Positions 8,465 to 18,526 are shown, counted from the stretch's first letter. The stretch: 64,000 bases of DNA from Acetobacterium wieringae (GCF_026646375.1 NZ_JAIPPU010000010.1:88199-152198), one strand, 5' to 3'. Translations and numbers: made by a program. The notes: generated from the letters alone by a model not told the origin.

Positions 8465-9553
8465 TTATTTTTTATTTTTTATAATCTCGAGAAAATGGGT
8501 TGAATATGTCAGCGTCTCAGTAGGGCAATTATCGACACAGTGACCGCAGCCGACACAACGCAATTCGGATACTGGACGACCGGTGGCGGCACTGGATTTT
8601 AAATCGATGGCCATCGGACAAGCGGCATTGCAGCGGCCACATTGGATACAGTTGCTCTGATTGGTGGTAATCCGCTGACCAACCAGTTTGCCGAGCAGGC
8701 CCACCACCGTTCCCAGGGGGCAATAGTAACAATAGCCGCGACCACTAAAGGCGACCCAGAAAAACATTGCCATCAACAGCTCGGCGGAAAGGTATTTATA
8801 GGTTTCAATTTTTGCCACAGTTTCGCTGTTAGAAAGCGGCAGGCCTAGCAGATAGAGTACCCAGTAGATGGTAAAACCGATAGCGCCTGCCAGAAACAGC
8901 CAACGTAGGTAGGCAAACAGTTTTAAACCGCGAGCCTTGAGCTTTTTCCGGGTTCCCAGTAAGGGCATCACGGGATCAAATACCTCACTGGCAAAACCAT
9001 TGAACAGGCACAGAGTCGCGCACTGCCAACGCCGTCCCCAAAGCAACGTCCCGACCAGAACAACAATGGTGATAAGCAGATAGAAGGCCAGTGCTAATGT
9101 AATGCCAGTGAACCCAAAAACAGGCAGGTATTTAAGATAAAAGGCTGTATTAGTGTTCATCAGTTGTAAGGGGATGGTAGTCCAGGGGAGTGGCATCGCA
9201 AAAAAGTATAGTTCCTGATTATCTAAAAGAATCGGCCCGACAATGTGAACCACCAAAGCCATCACGATAAAACCGGTCAGATTGCGTTTACGCATCTCAG
9301 TCCGCCCGGATGCCCCAATAATCCGCAGAGTCAGAAAGCTACCAATAACAATAAAACTGGTCTTCACCCAGTTTTCATAAAAACCCCACAGCCAGCTGAT
9401 GAAGGCGGCCACTTCCGGCGTAGCCCGACTGACATAGCCAAAATTGAGCCCGGCAATGATCAGGCAGAGGATGATATACACCCACAGGATTGCTTTTAGT
9501 GCTTTTATTTCATTGGAGGCTTTTGTTTCGTTGGAATTACGGTGATTCGCCAT
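8465..9553 (-). CDS. Membrane 4Fe-4S ferredoxin protein, NapH/NosR/CcoG-like
   Basis: 362 residues with about six membrane helices, then two ferredoxin-type cluster sites: CIQCGRCNAACPMAI and CVGCGHCVDNCP near the C-terminus. An additional YCPLGT motif follows a membrane helix, typical of NapH/NosR-type electron-transfer proteins. It probably moves electrons between a membrane carrier and soluble partners. The ATG at 9553 has GAGGAGG upstream; the longer frame from 9619 is not supported by a ribosome site. No partner oxidoreductase is next to it. Confidence 0.88.
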   Translation of the reverse strand: MANHRNSNETKASNEIKALKAILWVYIILCLIIAGLNFGYVSRATPEVAAFISWLWGFYENWVKTSFIVIGSFLTLRIIGASGRTEMRKRNLTGFIVMALVVHIVGPILLDNQELYFFAMPLPWTTIPLQLMNTNTAFYLKYLPVFGFTGITLALAFYLLITIVVLVGTLLWGRRWQCATLCLFNGFASEVFDPVMPLLGTRKKLKARGLKLFAYLRWLFLAGAIGFTIYWVLYLLGLPLSNSETVAKIETYKYLSAELLMAMFFWVAFSGRGYCYYCPLGTVVGLLGKLVGQRITTNQSNCIQCGRCNAACPMAIDLKSSAATGRPVSELRCVGCGHCVDNCPTETLTYSTHFLEIIKNKK

Positions 9554-9651
9554 GGTTCTCGTCCTCCTCGACACCCATAATTTTGTCTTAATTATAAACG
9601 TCTTTCGCAATAAACACAAGAATAGTCATGATACGAATCAGAAATAGCTGC

Positions 9652-9680
9652 TTGACTGCCAGTATAAAAATCGGTACGAT
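9652..9680 (+). promoter_or_regulatory. Sigma-A type promoter of the Nim-like gene
   Basis: TTGACT, 17-base spacer, TACGAT, ending 42 bases before the start codon. Confidence 0.55.
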
Positions 9681-9722
9681 AAGTTTCAACTTAAGGATTA
9701 AATAAAAAAATGGAGGAAACAA

Positions 9723-10190
9723 ATGCGACGTTCAAACCGTGAAGTAACCGAACTAACGGAGATTATTGAAATTATTAACGGCTGTAAAGTGTGCCGACTG
9801 GCCATGGTGGACAATGATGTACCCTATGTGGTGCCTCTAAATTTTGGCTATCACCAGAATGACTCCGTCATTACCATCTTTCTGCACTGTGCCAGAGAAG
9901 GCCGTAAACTCGAGATTCTGAATCAAAACAACCAGGTCTGTATTGAGATGGATCAAATGAAAGAACTGCTAAACGGTGAAAAAGGCTGTGATTACAGTTG
10001 TTATTTTGAAAGTTTTATTGGCACCGGTCAGGCTATTTTTCTGGATGATGCCGCAGCAAAGGCCGAGGCTTTACAAACGATTATGAAACAGCAGACCGGT
10101 AGGGATGACTTCTGTTTTGATCAGCATATCCTCGATCAGACCACCGTGATTGCGGTAAAACTAAGCCGTTATTCGGGTAAACGACACTAG
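9723..10190 (+). CDS. Pyridoxamine 5'-phosphate oxidase-like flavoprotein (NimA-like)
   Basis: 155 residues with the split-barrel FMN-binding pattern: INGCKVCRLAMVDNDVPYVVPLNFGY near the N-terminus, spread as CRLAMV and YVVPLNFGY, then a FHCAREG-like HCAREGRK loop. Such proteins include 5-nitroimidazole reductases (NimA) and general FMN-linked reductases. TGGAGG precedes the ATG. It is monocistronic, so the physiological substrate is unknown. Confidence 0.88.
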   Translation: MRRSNREVTELTEIIEIINGCKVCRLAMVDNDVPYVVPLNFGYHQNDSVITIFLHCAREGRKLEILNQNNQVCIEMDQMKELLNGEKGCDYSCYFESFIGTGQAIFLDDAAAKAEALQTIMKQQTGRDDFCFDQHILDQTTVIAVKLSRYSGKRH

Positions 10191-10218
10191 TCCCTTGACG
10201 GTATAAAATTATCCAGGA

Positions 10219-11169
10219 TCATTCGCTTTTGAAATTTTCTACGGTGATTTTATTACTCTCCGAGCCGGTTATTTTGCTCGGGCTTTCGGGATTTTTGGTG
10301 GCGATTAGAATACCGCTGATTATCAGGCTCATCCCAAGAAAATGACACAGCTGGATTTTTTCATTCAGTAGGATGGCTGCCAGGACAATGCTGCTGACCG
10401 GTACCACGCTAATGAAGATTGCTGCACTGCTTGCAGTAATCCTGGCAATCCCCCGAAACCACAGGACATAAGAGATAAATGAGACAAAGATCCCGTAATA
10501 GCCAATACACATAATGGTCTGAAGCGACATTTCTGCAAATGGATAAACCCAGGCATCAGCGATGGCCAAAGGTAATAAACAGATGAAGGCCAGCCCCGCC
10601 ACCAGTGTCGTCCGATACACCGGGGACATCGGGATGCACTTTATTTTACTGAGCACCGAAAATAATCCCTCACCAGTGACAGCAATCAGAATCAGAAAAT
10701 TTCCCAGAACCGAACTATTAAGGGTTCCTTCCACTAAATAGCTGTAGAGGTTGATACAGAGTAATCCGACGATAACAAAGATCAGTCCGATGGCATTGTT
10801 TTTTGAAAGCTTCTCTTTTAAAATAAAAAATGCCAGAATCACCACAATGGCTGGCCCAGAGCTGGAAATTAAACCGCTGTTGGCAGCTGAGGTTAATTGC
10901 AAGCCCCAGAAAATAAAGACCCGATAGAGGACAATCCCGGCCAGGGCCTGACCCAACAGCACCGCCATGGTAATTTTATCCAGACGGTGGTGTTCTTTTT
11001 TGATCACAAAGGTCACCAGCAGCAGCAAGATCAGTCCGATGGCAATTCCCAGTTCGGTGGCTAAAAATACCGGCACCCGAGTCACCATCATCTTACTGAC
11101 TACAACCGCACTGCCGGCGATTGCCATCGCCACTGTCAAATCCAGATAGGCACTTAATTTTTCTCCCAT
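10219..11169 (-). CDS. EamA/DMT family transporter
   Basis: 316 residues with ten hydrophobic helices arranged as two EamA repeats (second half begins near LGNFLILIAVTGEGLFS). The family exports amino acids, purines or other metabolites. It is transcribed divergently from a MocR-type regulator with only about 110 bases between the starts, a common arrangement where the regulator controls the exporter. AGAGGA precedes the ATG. Substrate is unknown; link to PLP or amino-acid metabolism is inferred only from the neighbour. Confidence 0.88.
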   Translation of the reverse strand: MGEKLSAYLDLTVAMAIAGSAVVVSKMMVTRVPVFLATELGIAIGLILLLLVTFVIKKEHHRLDKITMAVLLGQALAGIVLYRVFIFWGLQLTSAANSGLISSSGPAIVVILAFFILKEKLSKNNAIGLIFVIVGLLCINLYSYLVEGTLNSSVLGNFLILIAVTGEGLFSVLSKIKCIPMSPVYRTTLVAGLAFICLLPLAIADAWVYPFAEMSLQTIMCIGYYGIFVSFISYVLWFRGIARITASSAAIFISVVPVSSIVLAAILLNEKIQLCHFLGMSLIISGILIATKNPESPSKITGSESNKITVENFKSE

Positions 11170-11222
11170 AATAATCCTCTTTTCTGCTTCAAATCGTTAT
11201 GATAAAATCTTACCAGAGTGAT

Positions 11223-11269
11223 GTGGTTTGTAAAGAGCCACTTTAACGCATTTTTGGCAAACCACTTTA
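11223..11269. promoter_or_regulatory. Candidate operator between MocR regulator and EamA transporter
   Basis: GTGGTTTG (11223-11230) and CAAACCAC (11258-11265) form an inverted repeat. CCACTTTA also recurs as a direct repeat within the same stretch. The position immediately upstream of the regulator start suggests autoregulation. Confidence 0.45.
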
Positions 11270-11280
11270 GGAGGATCGCA

Positions 11281-12696
11281 ATGTGGATTACTATTGAAAA
11301 AAAGAGTGACTGCTCTTTGATGCGGCAGATTTATCAACAGATCAGGGATCTTATCTTAGAAGGCCAGCTGGCTCCGGCCGAGAAGCTGCCCTCAACTAGA
11401 CAGCTGGCAACCAATCTGGGGATCTCCCGTAGTACTGTTTTGGAAGCTTACAATCAATTGATTGCCGAGGGGTATCTGATTGGAAATCATGGGTCGGGGA
11501 CAGTGGTTAGCAGTGGCATTGATATCGTTTCACCTTCCCCGAAAACGGCTGTAAAAAAACACTCAGCCACTACGGTGACAGTAAAAGCGTCCACAACTAG
11601 CGTGATTAATTTTCAATCCGGCGTGATTGATTCATCCCGATTTCCGCTGTCGGAGTGGAAAAAAGCCTATCAACGCAGTCTGGATCAAATCCCCGAAACG
11701 GCTTTTGGTTATCATCCCAGCGCCGGGGTGTCGACCCTGCGCCAGACGATTGCCGCTTATTTGCGGCGCACCCGGGGACTCACTTGTAGTCCCGACCAGA
11801 TTATGATCGTTTCTGGATCAACCCAAGGACTGGCGCTGATCGCTACTTTATTAAAGGATCGGAAGAAGACAGTTCTGATTGAAGACCCCACCCACCCCGG
11901 ATTGCGCCAGATTATTGAGCGCGCAAAACTCAATTTAATTGGGATCCCGGTGGATGATCAGGGTCTGTTGATTGACAGCCTCACCTCCCATCCGAATCCG
12001 GCCTTTATCTATACGACCCCTTCCCATCAATATCCGCTGGGTGGCATCCTGCCGATCCAACGTCGACAGAAACTGATTCAGTATGCCATCGCCAATGATA
12101 CGTATTTACTCGAGGACGACTATGACAGTGAATTTCGCTTTGAAGGCCAGCCGGTTTCATCCCTTTATGAACTAAGTCCTGACCGGGTCATTTATCTCGG
12201 TACCTTCAGCAAGATCCTTACCCCGGCGATCCGGTTGGGGTATCTGATTCTACCGGATCAACTGATCAAACCTTACCTGGAGCTCAAAAAATATTCCGAC
12301 GTTCATACCGAAGCCCTGACCCAGTACGCCCTGGCCGAATTTATTGAAAGCGGCGGGCTGGAAAAGCATATCTGGAGGATGAAAAAAATCTATGCTAAAA
12401 AACGCCAATGCCTGATTGATGAATTATCGCGTCACTATCCTGATAAATTTGAAATTAAAGGCCATGCCGCCGGGCTGCACATGGTTGTCCGTTTTAACGG
12501 TGTTGTTTTTGCACCCCCACTGATCGATCGCATTAATGCCCGACAAGTCCAGGTCTACCCCATCGCGAACTATGTTTTTGGCAACAAGGCAGCTTACGGC
12601 AGCGACATCCTCCTCGGATACGCCCATCTAACCTTTGCCGAAATCACCACCGGCATCACCCGGCTCTGTGCTGCCCTTAGAGAACCTGGATTTTGA
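11281..12696 (+). CDS. MocR/PdxR-type regulator: GntR HTH fused to aminotransferase domain
   Basis: 471 residues. Residues about 8-75 are a GntR winged helix (LMRQIYQQIRDLIL, EKLPSTRQLATNLGISRSTV). After a linker, residues about 115-465 form a fold type I aminotransferase-like domain with LLEDDYDSEFRF and the PLP-lysine region YLGTFSKILTPAIRLGY. MocR proteins use PLP or an amino-acid adduct as an effector. The ATG at 11281 is chosen because AGGAGG lies before it; a longer frame from 11218 lacks a ribosome site. Target is probably the divergent EamA exporter. Confidence 0.92.
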   Translation: MWITIEKKSDCSLMRQIYQQIRDLILEGQLAPAEKLPSTRQLATNLGISRSTVLEAYNQLIAEGYLIGNHGSGTVVSSGIDIVSPSPKTAVKKHSATTVTVKASTTSVINFQSGVIDSSRFPLSEWKKAYQRSLDQIPETAFGYHPSAGVSTLRQTIAAYLRRTRGLTCSPDQIMIVSGSTQGLALIATLLKDRKKTVLIEDPTHPGLRQIIERAKLNLIGIPVDDQGLLIDSLTSHPNPAFIYTTPSHQYPLGGILPIQRRQKLIQYAIANDTYLLEDDYDSEFRFEGQPVSSLYELSPDRVIYLGTFSKILTPAIRLGYLILPDQLIKPYLELKKYSDVHTEALTQYALAEFIESGGLEKHIWRMKKIYAKKRQCLIDELSRHYPDKFEIKGHAAGLHMVVRFNGVVFAPPLIDRINARQVQVYPIANYVFGNKAAYGSDILLGYAHLTFAEITTGITRLCAALREPGF

Positions 12697-12700
12697 GCAC

Positions 12701-12722
12701 AAAAAAACACTCGCGCGAGTGT
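12701..12722 (-). terminator. Terminator for leftward transcription from budA
   Basis: ACACTCGC / GCGAGTGT palindrome, followed on the minus strand by seven T residues. On the plus strand it lacks a T run, so it probably serves the acetolactate decarboxylase gene. Family 1 copy C lies between that gene and this site. Confidence 0.65.
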
Positions 12723-12745
12723 CAAGATAGTAAAATGATAATTCA

Positions 12746-12945
12746 GTACCGACAATTGTTACATCATGTTGTGACCTAGGGGTCAGACCCTACGCATCGG
12801 AGCGGACATGGCAAAGCCTGCGTGGAGGCAACGAACCAAGCACAAGCTTGCATGTAGTTGGCGATAGCCCACGACTAATAAGAAATTTAATTTCTTATTA
12901 GTGTCCGATTCCGCGGCGAACAACAGATTAACAATTGGTCGGTAC
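12746..12945. repeat. Palindromic MITE-like repeat, family 1, copy C with inserted module
   Basis: Starts GTACCGACAATTGTTACATC and ends GATTAACAATTGGTCGGTAC, nearly perfect terminal inverted repeats of about 25 bases. The interior carries a module (12819-12875) that also occurs, in the opposite orientation, in the repeats at 30139 and 50721. Relative to copy A it is inverted. Confidence 0.8.
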
Positions 12946-12986
12946 GGGAGTATCGCGATAACCTCAAGAGATAGATTCGAAACTGG

Positions 12987-13787
12987 TTATTTTTCGACAG
13001 AATTTATGGCGGAATCAGCATCCGTCACAGTTCCATCCGGAGTGGATGGCGACAAGGTCATGAAAAAGCCGTCGGTTTGATCGACAAAGACAGCAGCGCT
13101 ATCGAAGCTGACATCGAGGAGGTGGCCACCCTTGCTGCGGTCATCAGCGATAAAATGAAAATGGTAGCCTTTGACATTCAAACCGCCAATGTCTTCCGGA
13201 CACCACAAGCCGACCAGGGTGCCACTGATCTTTTGATAGTCAAAGATCGACTGGCTTTTGACGGCTTCAGAAAGCACCGGATAGGGTTTTTCCTGACTGG
13301 GTACTGACCGGGCTTTGATGGTATTGAAAGTGCCGTCAACCCGAAATACATAAAAAGCGTCGGGATTGGTAATCATTTTGTCGAGTTCCGTTTCCAGTGC
13401 TTCCAGACTGGCGGTTTGACCCAATGATTTAGTCGCGTCCTCGTTAAAGTAGGTAACTGCGGCAAAGGGGGTGGTATCGGTATCCGAGACTTCCTCAACG
13501 GCACCGCTGGCTTTGACTTTGTAGACGGTGTTGTCAATCATCACCAGCTCACCGTCCAAGGCGTTAAAGGTTCCGATTCCGACATCACCATGTTGTTTCA
13601 ATTCACCAAAACTCATAAAGCCATCGTAATTCCCGGCCAGTAGCGAATTAATGGTCGATGCCTGAAAGAGGGTCTCCTCTTTGGCTGCAGCGGTATCACT
13701 ACTTGTCGCTGTGGTTGTGGCGGCACAACCCGCCAGTAACAAAACACCCAGAACCGACACAACAATTGCTGTATTTATTATTTTCAT
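12987..13787 (-). CDS. budA: Alpha-acetolactate decarboxylase, lipoprotein form
   Basis: 266 residues. The enzyme turns acetolactate into acetoin. Family landmarks are FMSFGELKQHGDVGIGTF, LDGELVMIDN, and the zinc-binding GYHFHFIADDRSKGGH with the expected H-x-H and downstream histidine. The N-terminus is a lipoprotein signal: basic MKIINTA start, hydrophobic core, then LLAGC with the lipobox cysteine, followed by a Thr/Ser-rich linker. So the enzyme is predicted to be anchored outside the cell membrane. GAGGAG precedes the ATG at 13787. No acetolactate synthase or butanediol dehydrogenase gene is adjacent. Confidence 0.93.
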   Translation of the reverse strand: MKIINTAIVVSVLGVLLLAGCAATTTATSSDTAAAKEETLFQASTINSLLAGNYDGFMSFGELKQHGDVGIGTFNALDGELVMIDNTVYKVKASGAVEEVSDTDTTPFAAVTYFNEDATKSLGQTASLEALETELDKMITNPDAFYVFRVDGTFNTIKARSVPSQEKPYPVLSEAVKSQSIFDYQKISGTLVGLWCPEDIGGLNVKGYHFHFIADDRSKGGHLLDVSFDSAAVFVDQTDGFFMTLSPSTPDGTVTDADSAINSVEK

Positions 13788-13906
13788 AACACACTCCTCA
13801 TTTCTTAATTTAAGTCTAATCTCGCCATCCTTGGGATGGAAATAATAATTATAAGTTAACACATCTTAACGTCCGGTACCATTTATTTGTATGATCCAAA
13901 CCACCT

Positions 13907-16885
13907 TTATATAGCGTCTGTCAAATCCGATTGTCTGTCGAGCAAATTGTCATTATAAAGTGCCGTGATTTCATCCGGTTCCAACGGTTTACAAAAGACA
14001 TACCCCTGAATGCCATCACAGCCACTGTTTTTAAGGATATCAACTTTGTCCCACTCCTCAATACCCTCGGCGATAATTTTTAAATGAAGACTGTGGGTTA
14101 ATAAAATCAGGCTTTCAATCACCTTAAAGCGGTTACCCTGCAAAAACTGATCGCTGATCGATTTATCCAGTTTAATTTTATTGACCGGTAGATAGGACAG
14201 ACAATTCAGCGACGAATAACCAGTGCCAAAATCATCCAGGGCCACCGCCAGTCCGGCATCTTTAAGCGCCTTTAGAAACTGCTTCGTCTGGCCATCGTTT
14301 TCCAGTAAGATGCTTTCGGTAATCTCAATCTCAATGAATCGAGGCGCAACATGATGCTGATGCAGTAGTGTGGTGATATATTCGATATACTCTTTGTCCC
14401 TCAGCTGACGGTTGGAAAAATTGATGGCCACCGTTTTTTCAGCCAGTCCCTGATTTCGCCAACGGACAATCTGGGCTACCGCTTCCCGGATCACCCAGCG
14501 GCCAATCTCGCTGATCAGCCCAGTTTCCTCGGCGACTGGAATAAACTGATCTGGTCCCAGATAATTGTCCTTTAAACGCAGCAGCGCTTCAAAACCGCAG
14601 ATATGACCACTGCTCAGTTCGACCTGGGGCTGATAGACCAGCTTGAACCCATCATTCTTGAGAGCTATCCGGAGCAGTGCTTCAATTTCAATTTTTCGGC
14701 TCATGGCTTTTTTTAATTCCTGATGATAATACATGTAGTGATTTTTGCCTTGACTCTTGACCTCATACATAGCTGTATCGGCATTCATAATCAGCTGATC
14801 CATAGCACTGCTATCATAGGGGTAGCATGAAATCCCCATGCTGATGCTGACAAAAACTTCCCGGCTATCGAGCTGGAAGGCTTCATCGAAGGCGCTCAAA
14901 ATCTTATTCGCATAGGCTTCAATATCGGCTTGATGGCATTTATTGGTAATCAGAATCAGAAATTCATCACCACCGAGCCGACCTACCATCATGTTTTCGT
15001 CAGCAATTGACTGCAATCGGCCAGCTATCAGCTTTAGCAATTGATCACCAAAAAGATGACCAAGGGTGTCATTGATACTTTTAAAATTATCAATATCCAG
15101 GAGCAACACAGCCCCCGTATGGCCAGCTGCCAGTTCTTTCTCCAGCTGCATCAGAAAGCTCATCCGGTTGGGCAGTTGAGTCAAATAATCATGTCGAGCC
15201 AGATGCCTTATTTGTTCTTCCTGAAGTTTGAATTTTGTATTGTCTAGCAAGATCCCGTGCAACTTATAAAAATTGCCGTCTGTCGATTTAATCCCTTTGC
15301 CACGAATCAGCAACCATTTTTGCTGTGCTTCTGAGCCCGCCGTTAGTACCTGAATATTGATCTGAGCTGATTTGCCCTGGAGGTAATTGCTGACCTCTGT
15401 AATCAGACGCTCGCGATGACTGGTCTCCAGAACCATATCCAGCCAGTTATGGACATGACAATGATTACTGAGGGTTCGATTGATAATCCGGGAGCAATCC
15501 CCGGCAAAATAAACCGTTTTTGATGTAAGGTCGACCTCCCAAACCGCACTGTTTGTGCCCTCGATAGCCAACTCAAACTTCTGATTCAGTTCGCCAACTT
15601 CCCGGTCATGTTCGGTCATCACTTCATATTGCCGCCGCAAGCTCCCTTCCACCGTTTCCAGCTCTTTGTAGGTTGCTTTTAACTCGGCATTGCTGGCTAC
15701 CAGGGCTTTTTGAATGCTCCGGCGTTTCAGATTGTCATAAATTAATACCAGCGTTACCAAAGTCAGAAAACTAAGAATGATGGCAGTGGCCCAAATCAGA
15801 TTGCGATATTTATCCAGAGGATGTTCAGTTTTATTGATCAATACCGCATCAGTGGGAATCAGGTGATCAGGTATCTGATAATGCTGAATCAATTCATAAT
15901 CGAAGATGTAAAAATAGGGGGTCTCATAGACCATTGGGATGGATGTGACTGGGGTACCTCCCAAAATATCGCTGACCAGTTCAGCCGCTCTTTTGCCCAG
16001 TGCATGATAATCCACCATTTTTCCGCCGATTAGTCCATAACCAACACCGCCCACCGAAGCCCGATAAACTGGGATCTGGGTATGCTGGTTTAGAAAAGCT
16101 GCAGCTTTTTCAAACTCCATGTAAGCCCCGGTCTTGTCCGGGTTCATATCCAAAAATAATAAAATAGTGTCTTCCCCCAATTTTTCCAGTTCCGTCCCCA
16201 GCTCATCAAAGCTGTAGTTCGGAGTATTGAGGGTAGTAAAGGTCAGTTCAGGATAGCTCTGACGTAAGGCTTTAAACTGCTGTCGGTTGCCCTGACCGGT
16301 CAAGGTTTCATCGGTAATCCCAACGATTCGGGTGGCCCGAGGGTTAAAGACTCGGGCAATTTCCAGCGTTTCTTTAATTGAGATCCGCTCAATAATACCA
16401 GTAATAAAAGGATCTGCAGCAGCTTGCCGGGCCCGAGTTTCATCGTTTACACCTAAAAACACAATCGGGATCTGAAAAAACAATTCGGCCTGATGGTCGA
16501 GGGCAAATTGAAGCGCATTGTCATCGCCCACAATCACCGCGTCATAGGGTGGCAGCTGGGCCAATTTGAATTTCAGGCTCTGATAAAAAACCTGTTTGTT
16601 CTCCGGAGTATCGAGACGTTTGGTATCCATGTATTCTATTTCCAGATTGATCTTCTGTTCATCAAAAACCGACTGGATACCAGCAATCTGATCAGGTACT
16701 GAGACAAAGCTTTCGCTATAGGAACTAATAAAAAGCACCGACTTTTCATCCTCGGCCTGGACAAAAAAAGTTGGTTCAAACAGTATCCCGGTTGCAAACA
16801 TCCAGATCAGGATCATACTTGCCTGGATGGCCGCTTTCATTGATTTTATTAAGTTGCTACGATGACTGAGTTCATGGTTTGGCAT
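13907..16885 (-). CDS. Membrane c-di-GMP protein: ABC-sub-bind sensor, PAS-like, GGDEF, EAL
   Basis: 992 residues. An N-terminal signal/anchor helix (about 20-40) is followed by an extracellular ABC-transporter substrate-binding-like sensor (about 50-330, VLFISSYSESF to YYIFDYELI), a membrane helix near 365-385, a coiled coil, a PAS-like region, GGDEF (intact RLGGDEF) and EAL (FEALLRL, EITES, DDFGTGYSSL, EGIEE). Both catalytic domains look active; no RxxD inhibitory site lies before GGDEF. GGAGGGG precedes the ATG. It follows a PAS-GGDEF gene by 18 bases, so the two are probably cotranscribed. Confidence 0.92.
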   Translation of the reverse strand: MPNHELSHRSNLIKSMKAAIQASMILIWMFATGILFEPTFFVQAEDEKSVLFISSYSESFVSVPDQIAGIQSVFDEQKINLEIEYMDTKRLDTPENKQVFYQSLKFKLAQLPPYDAVIVGDDNALQFALDHQAELFFQIPIVFLGVNDETRARQAAADPFITGIIERISIKETLEIARVFNPRATRIVGITDETLTGQGNRQQFKALRQSYPELTFTTLNTPNYSFDELGTELEKLGEDTILLFLDMNPDKTGAYMEFEKAAAFLNQHTQIPVYRASVGGVGYGLIGGKMVDYHALGKRAAELVSDILGGTPVTSIPMVYETPYFYIFDYELIQHYQIPDHLIPTDAVLINKTEHPLDKYRNLIWATAIILSFLTLVTLVLIYDNLKRRSIQKALVASNAELKATYKELETVEGSLRRQYEVMTEHDREVGELNQKFELAIEGTNSAVWEVDLTSKTVYFAGDCSRIINRTLSNHCHVHNWLDMVLETSHRERLITEVSNYLQGKSAQINIQVLTAGSEAQQKWLLIRGKGIKSTDGNFYKLHGILLDNTKFKLQEEQIRHLARHDYLTQLPNRMSFLMQLEKELAAGHTGAVLLLDIDNFKSINDTLGHLFGDQLLKLIAGRLQSIADENMMVGRLGGDEFLILITNKCHQADIEAYANKILSAFDEAFQLDSREVFVSISMGISCYPYDSSAMDQLIMNADTAMYEVKSQGKNHYMYYHQELKKAMSRKIEIEALLRIALKNDGFKLVYQPQVELSSGHICGFEALLRLKDNYLGPDQFIPVAEETGLISEIGRWVIREAVAQIVRWRNQGLAEKTVAINFSNRQLRDKEYIEYITTLLHQHHVAPRFIEIEITESILLENDGQTKQFLKALKDAGLAVALDDFGTGYSSLNCLSYLPVNKIKLDKSISDQFLQGNRFKVIESLILLTHSLHLKIIAEGIEEWDKVDILKNSGCDGIQGYVFCKPLEPDEITALYNDNLLDRQSDLTDAI

Positions 16886-16903
16886 TGGCCCCTCCGAAAA
16901 AAA

Positions 16904-18526
16904 CTAGCATACTTCAACGCGATTACGCCCCTTTTCCTTGGCCTTATAGAGGGCTGTATCAGCCCGAGAAACAATGGTCTCCGGAGCGTTGTCGGTAGCA
17001 AACGCCGCTACCCCAAGACTGATCGTCACCTGACCGGCCGTGGTAAATGCATGACTGGCAACCGCCTGACGTAGCCATTCAGCCATCACCGTGGCGTCTG
17101 CCAAGGTCGTATTTGGCATAATAATCAAAAACTCTTCGCCGCCCCAGCGCCCCACCACATCGCCATTGCGGACATTATCGTGGAGTACCTCGACCAGTTC
17201 GATCAGAACCCGATCCCCGACCTGATGGCCGTAGGTATCGTTAACCAGCTTGAAATGATCGATATCCAGAATGATGGTAGCAAAGGGCAATCCGTAACTT
17301 ACTGACCAATCAAATTGTTGTTCCAGGGTTTCATCCAACTTTAAGCGGTTGAAACTCTGAGTCAGCTTATCGGTGATCGACAGCCGTCTTATTTCTTCCT
17401 CCATCAGTTTGCGTTCACTGATATCCCGGGTGACCCCGAGCATCCCGATAAAGCGCCCATCTTCACTGTAAATTCCGGAAACAGTCGCTTCAGTCCAAAC
17501 CGTGGTACCATCTTTGCAGGGTTGTTCCAATTCCCCGCGATAGACTTGAAAAGGCAAACCATTCTGAACCGAATTGATGGCCCGGGCCAACCCCTCCTGC
17601 ATCTGAATCAGAGATCCCGGACATAAGACCTCTTCCTGGGACTGGGCCATGACTTCTTCAACCGTGTAACCCCGGAGCTTTTCCACCGACGGGCTGATAT
17701 AGGTGAAACGCCCGGTCAGATCCATGGTCCAAATGACATCTGCCGCGTTGTCTGCCAGTAGTCGATGCCGCTCTTCACTTTGCTGCAGTTTCGCTTCAAT
17801 CGCCTTGAGTTCGGTGATATCCCGAATCACGCTAAGAGCGTGGGGCATCCCCTCAATGGTGATTTTTTTTGATGATACCAGACCAATATGTCGCTCGTTG
17901 TTCTTTCCATAAAAACAGATCTCCAGATTTTCAACAAAACCGTTGACTTCAAGGGCTTTGATGAAGCTTTCCCGTTGGCTGGCATCAATGTACAGATCTC
18001 GGATATTAAATAAACCGACGGTTAAATCCACATCGGTAAATTTTGTAGCTTCCATAAAAGCCCGGTTATAGGCAATCAGCGTACCATCAGCGACTTTGGT
18101 AATCACGGTGGCATCCGGAATGGTCTGAAACACCATTTCAAAATGTGAGCGAGCTTCTTCCAATTCATGGATGGAAGACTCCAGTTTTTCGGTCATACTA
18201 TTAAATGCCTCGGAAAAATCCCCAAGAAAATGAACCCGCTGGGAAAAGTCGCCTGAAGCAATGGTTTTTGTGATCCAGGTCAGGTTCCTAAGCGAAGCCT
18301 GGAGGTTTTTTAAAGACCCCAATACATAACCCCGGCCTCTAATGTCATGGGATAAATTGCCGTTTCTCAGTTCGATGGCTGAATTTCTGATCGTTTTAAT
18401 GGTTTGATCAAGCGCAATAAAGGCATTATCACTGCTGATATTTTCAGGGGGCACCGGGCTGGTGTGAAGGTCATTTAGCAGGGATTGAAAATACTCTAAA
18501 ATTGTCCGTGCGTCTTTACTGATCAT
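16904..18526 (-). CDS. Diguanylate cyclase with HAMP-like and two PAS domains
   Basis: 540 residues, soluble. A helical HAMP-like region (about 60-115) is followed by PAS 1 (about 125-235), PAS 2 (about 245-370) and a GGDEF domain with RWGGEEF. RNGD five residues upstream of GGEEF is a canonical RxxD product-inhibition site. It makes c-di-GMP from two GTP. It lies between a V4R sensor gene and the large GGDEF-EAL gene in the same direction. The lack of a membrane helix suggests it senses a cytoplasmic signal or works with the V4R protein. Confidence 0.92.
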   Translation of the reverse strand: MISKDARTILEYFQSLLNDLHTSPVPPENISSDNAFIALDQTIKTIRNSAIELRNGNLSHDIRGRGYVLGSLKNLQASLRNLTWITKTIASGDFSQRVHFLGDFSEAFNSMTEKLESSIHELEEARSHFEMVFQTIPDATVITKVADGTLIAYNRAFMEATKFTDVDLTVGLFNIRDLYIDASQRESFIKALEVNGFVENLEICFYGKNNERHIGLVSSKKITIEGMPHALSVIRDITELKAIEAKLQQSEERHRLLADNAADVIWTMDLTGRFTYISPSVEKLRGYTVEEVMAQSQEEVLCPGSLIQMQEGLARAINSVQNGLPFQVYRGELEQPCKDGTTVWTEATVSGIYSEDGRFIGMLGVTRDISERKLMEEEIRRLSITDKLTQSFNRLKLDETLEQQFDWSVSYGLPFATIILDIDHFKLVNDTYGHQVGDRVLIELVEVLHDNVRNGDVVGRWGGEEFLIIMPNTTLADATVMAEWLRQAVASHAFTTAGQVTISLGVAAFATDNAPETIVSRADTALYKAKEKGRNRVEVC

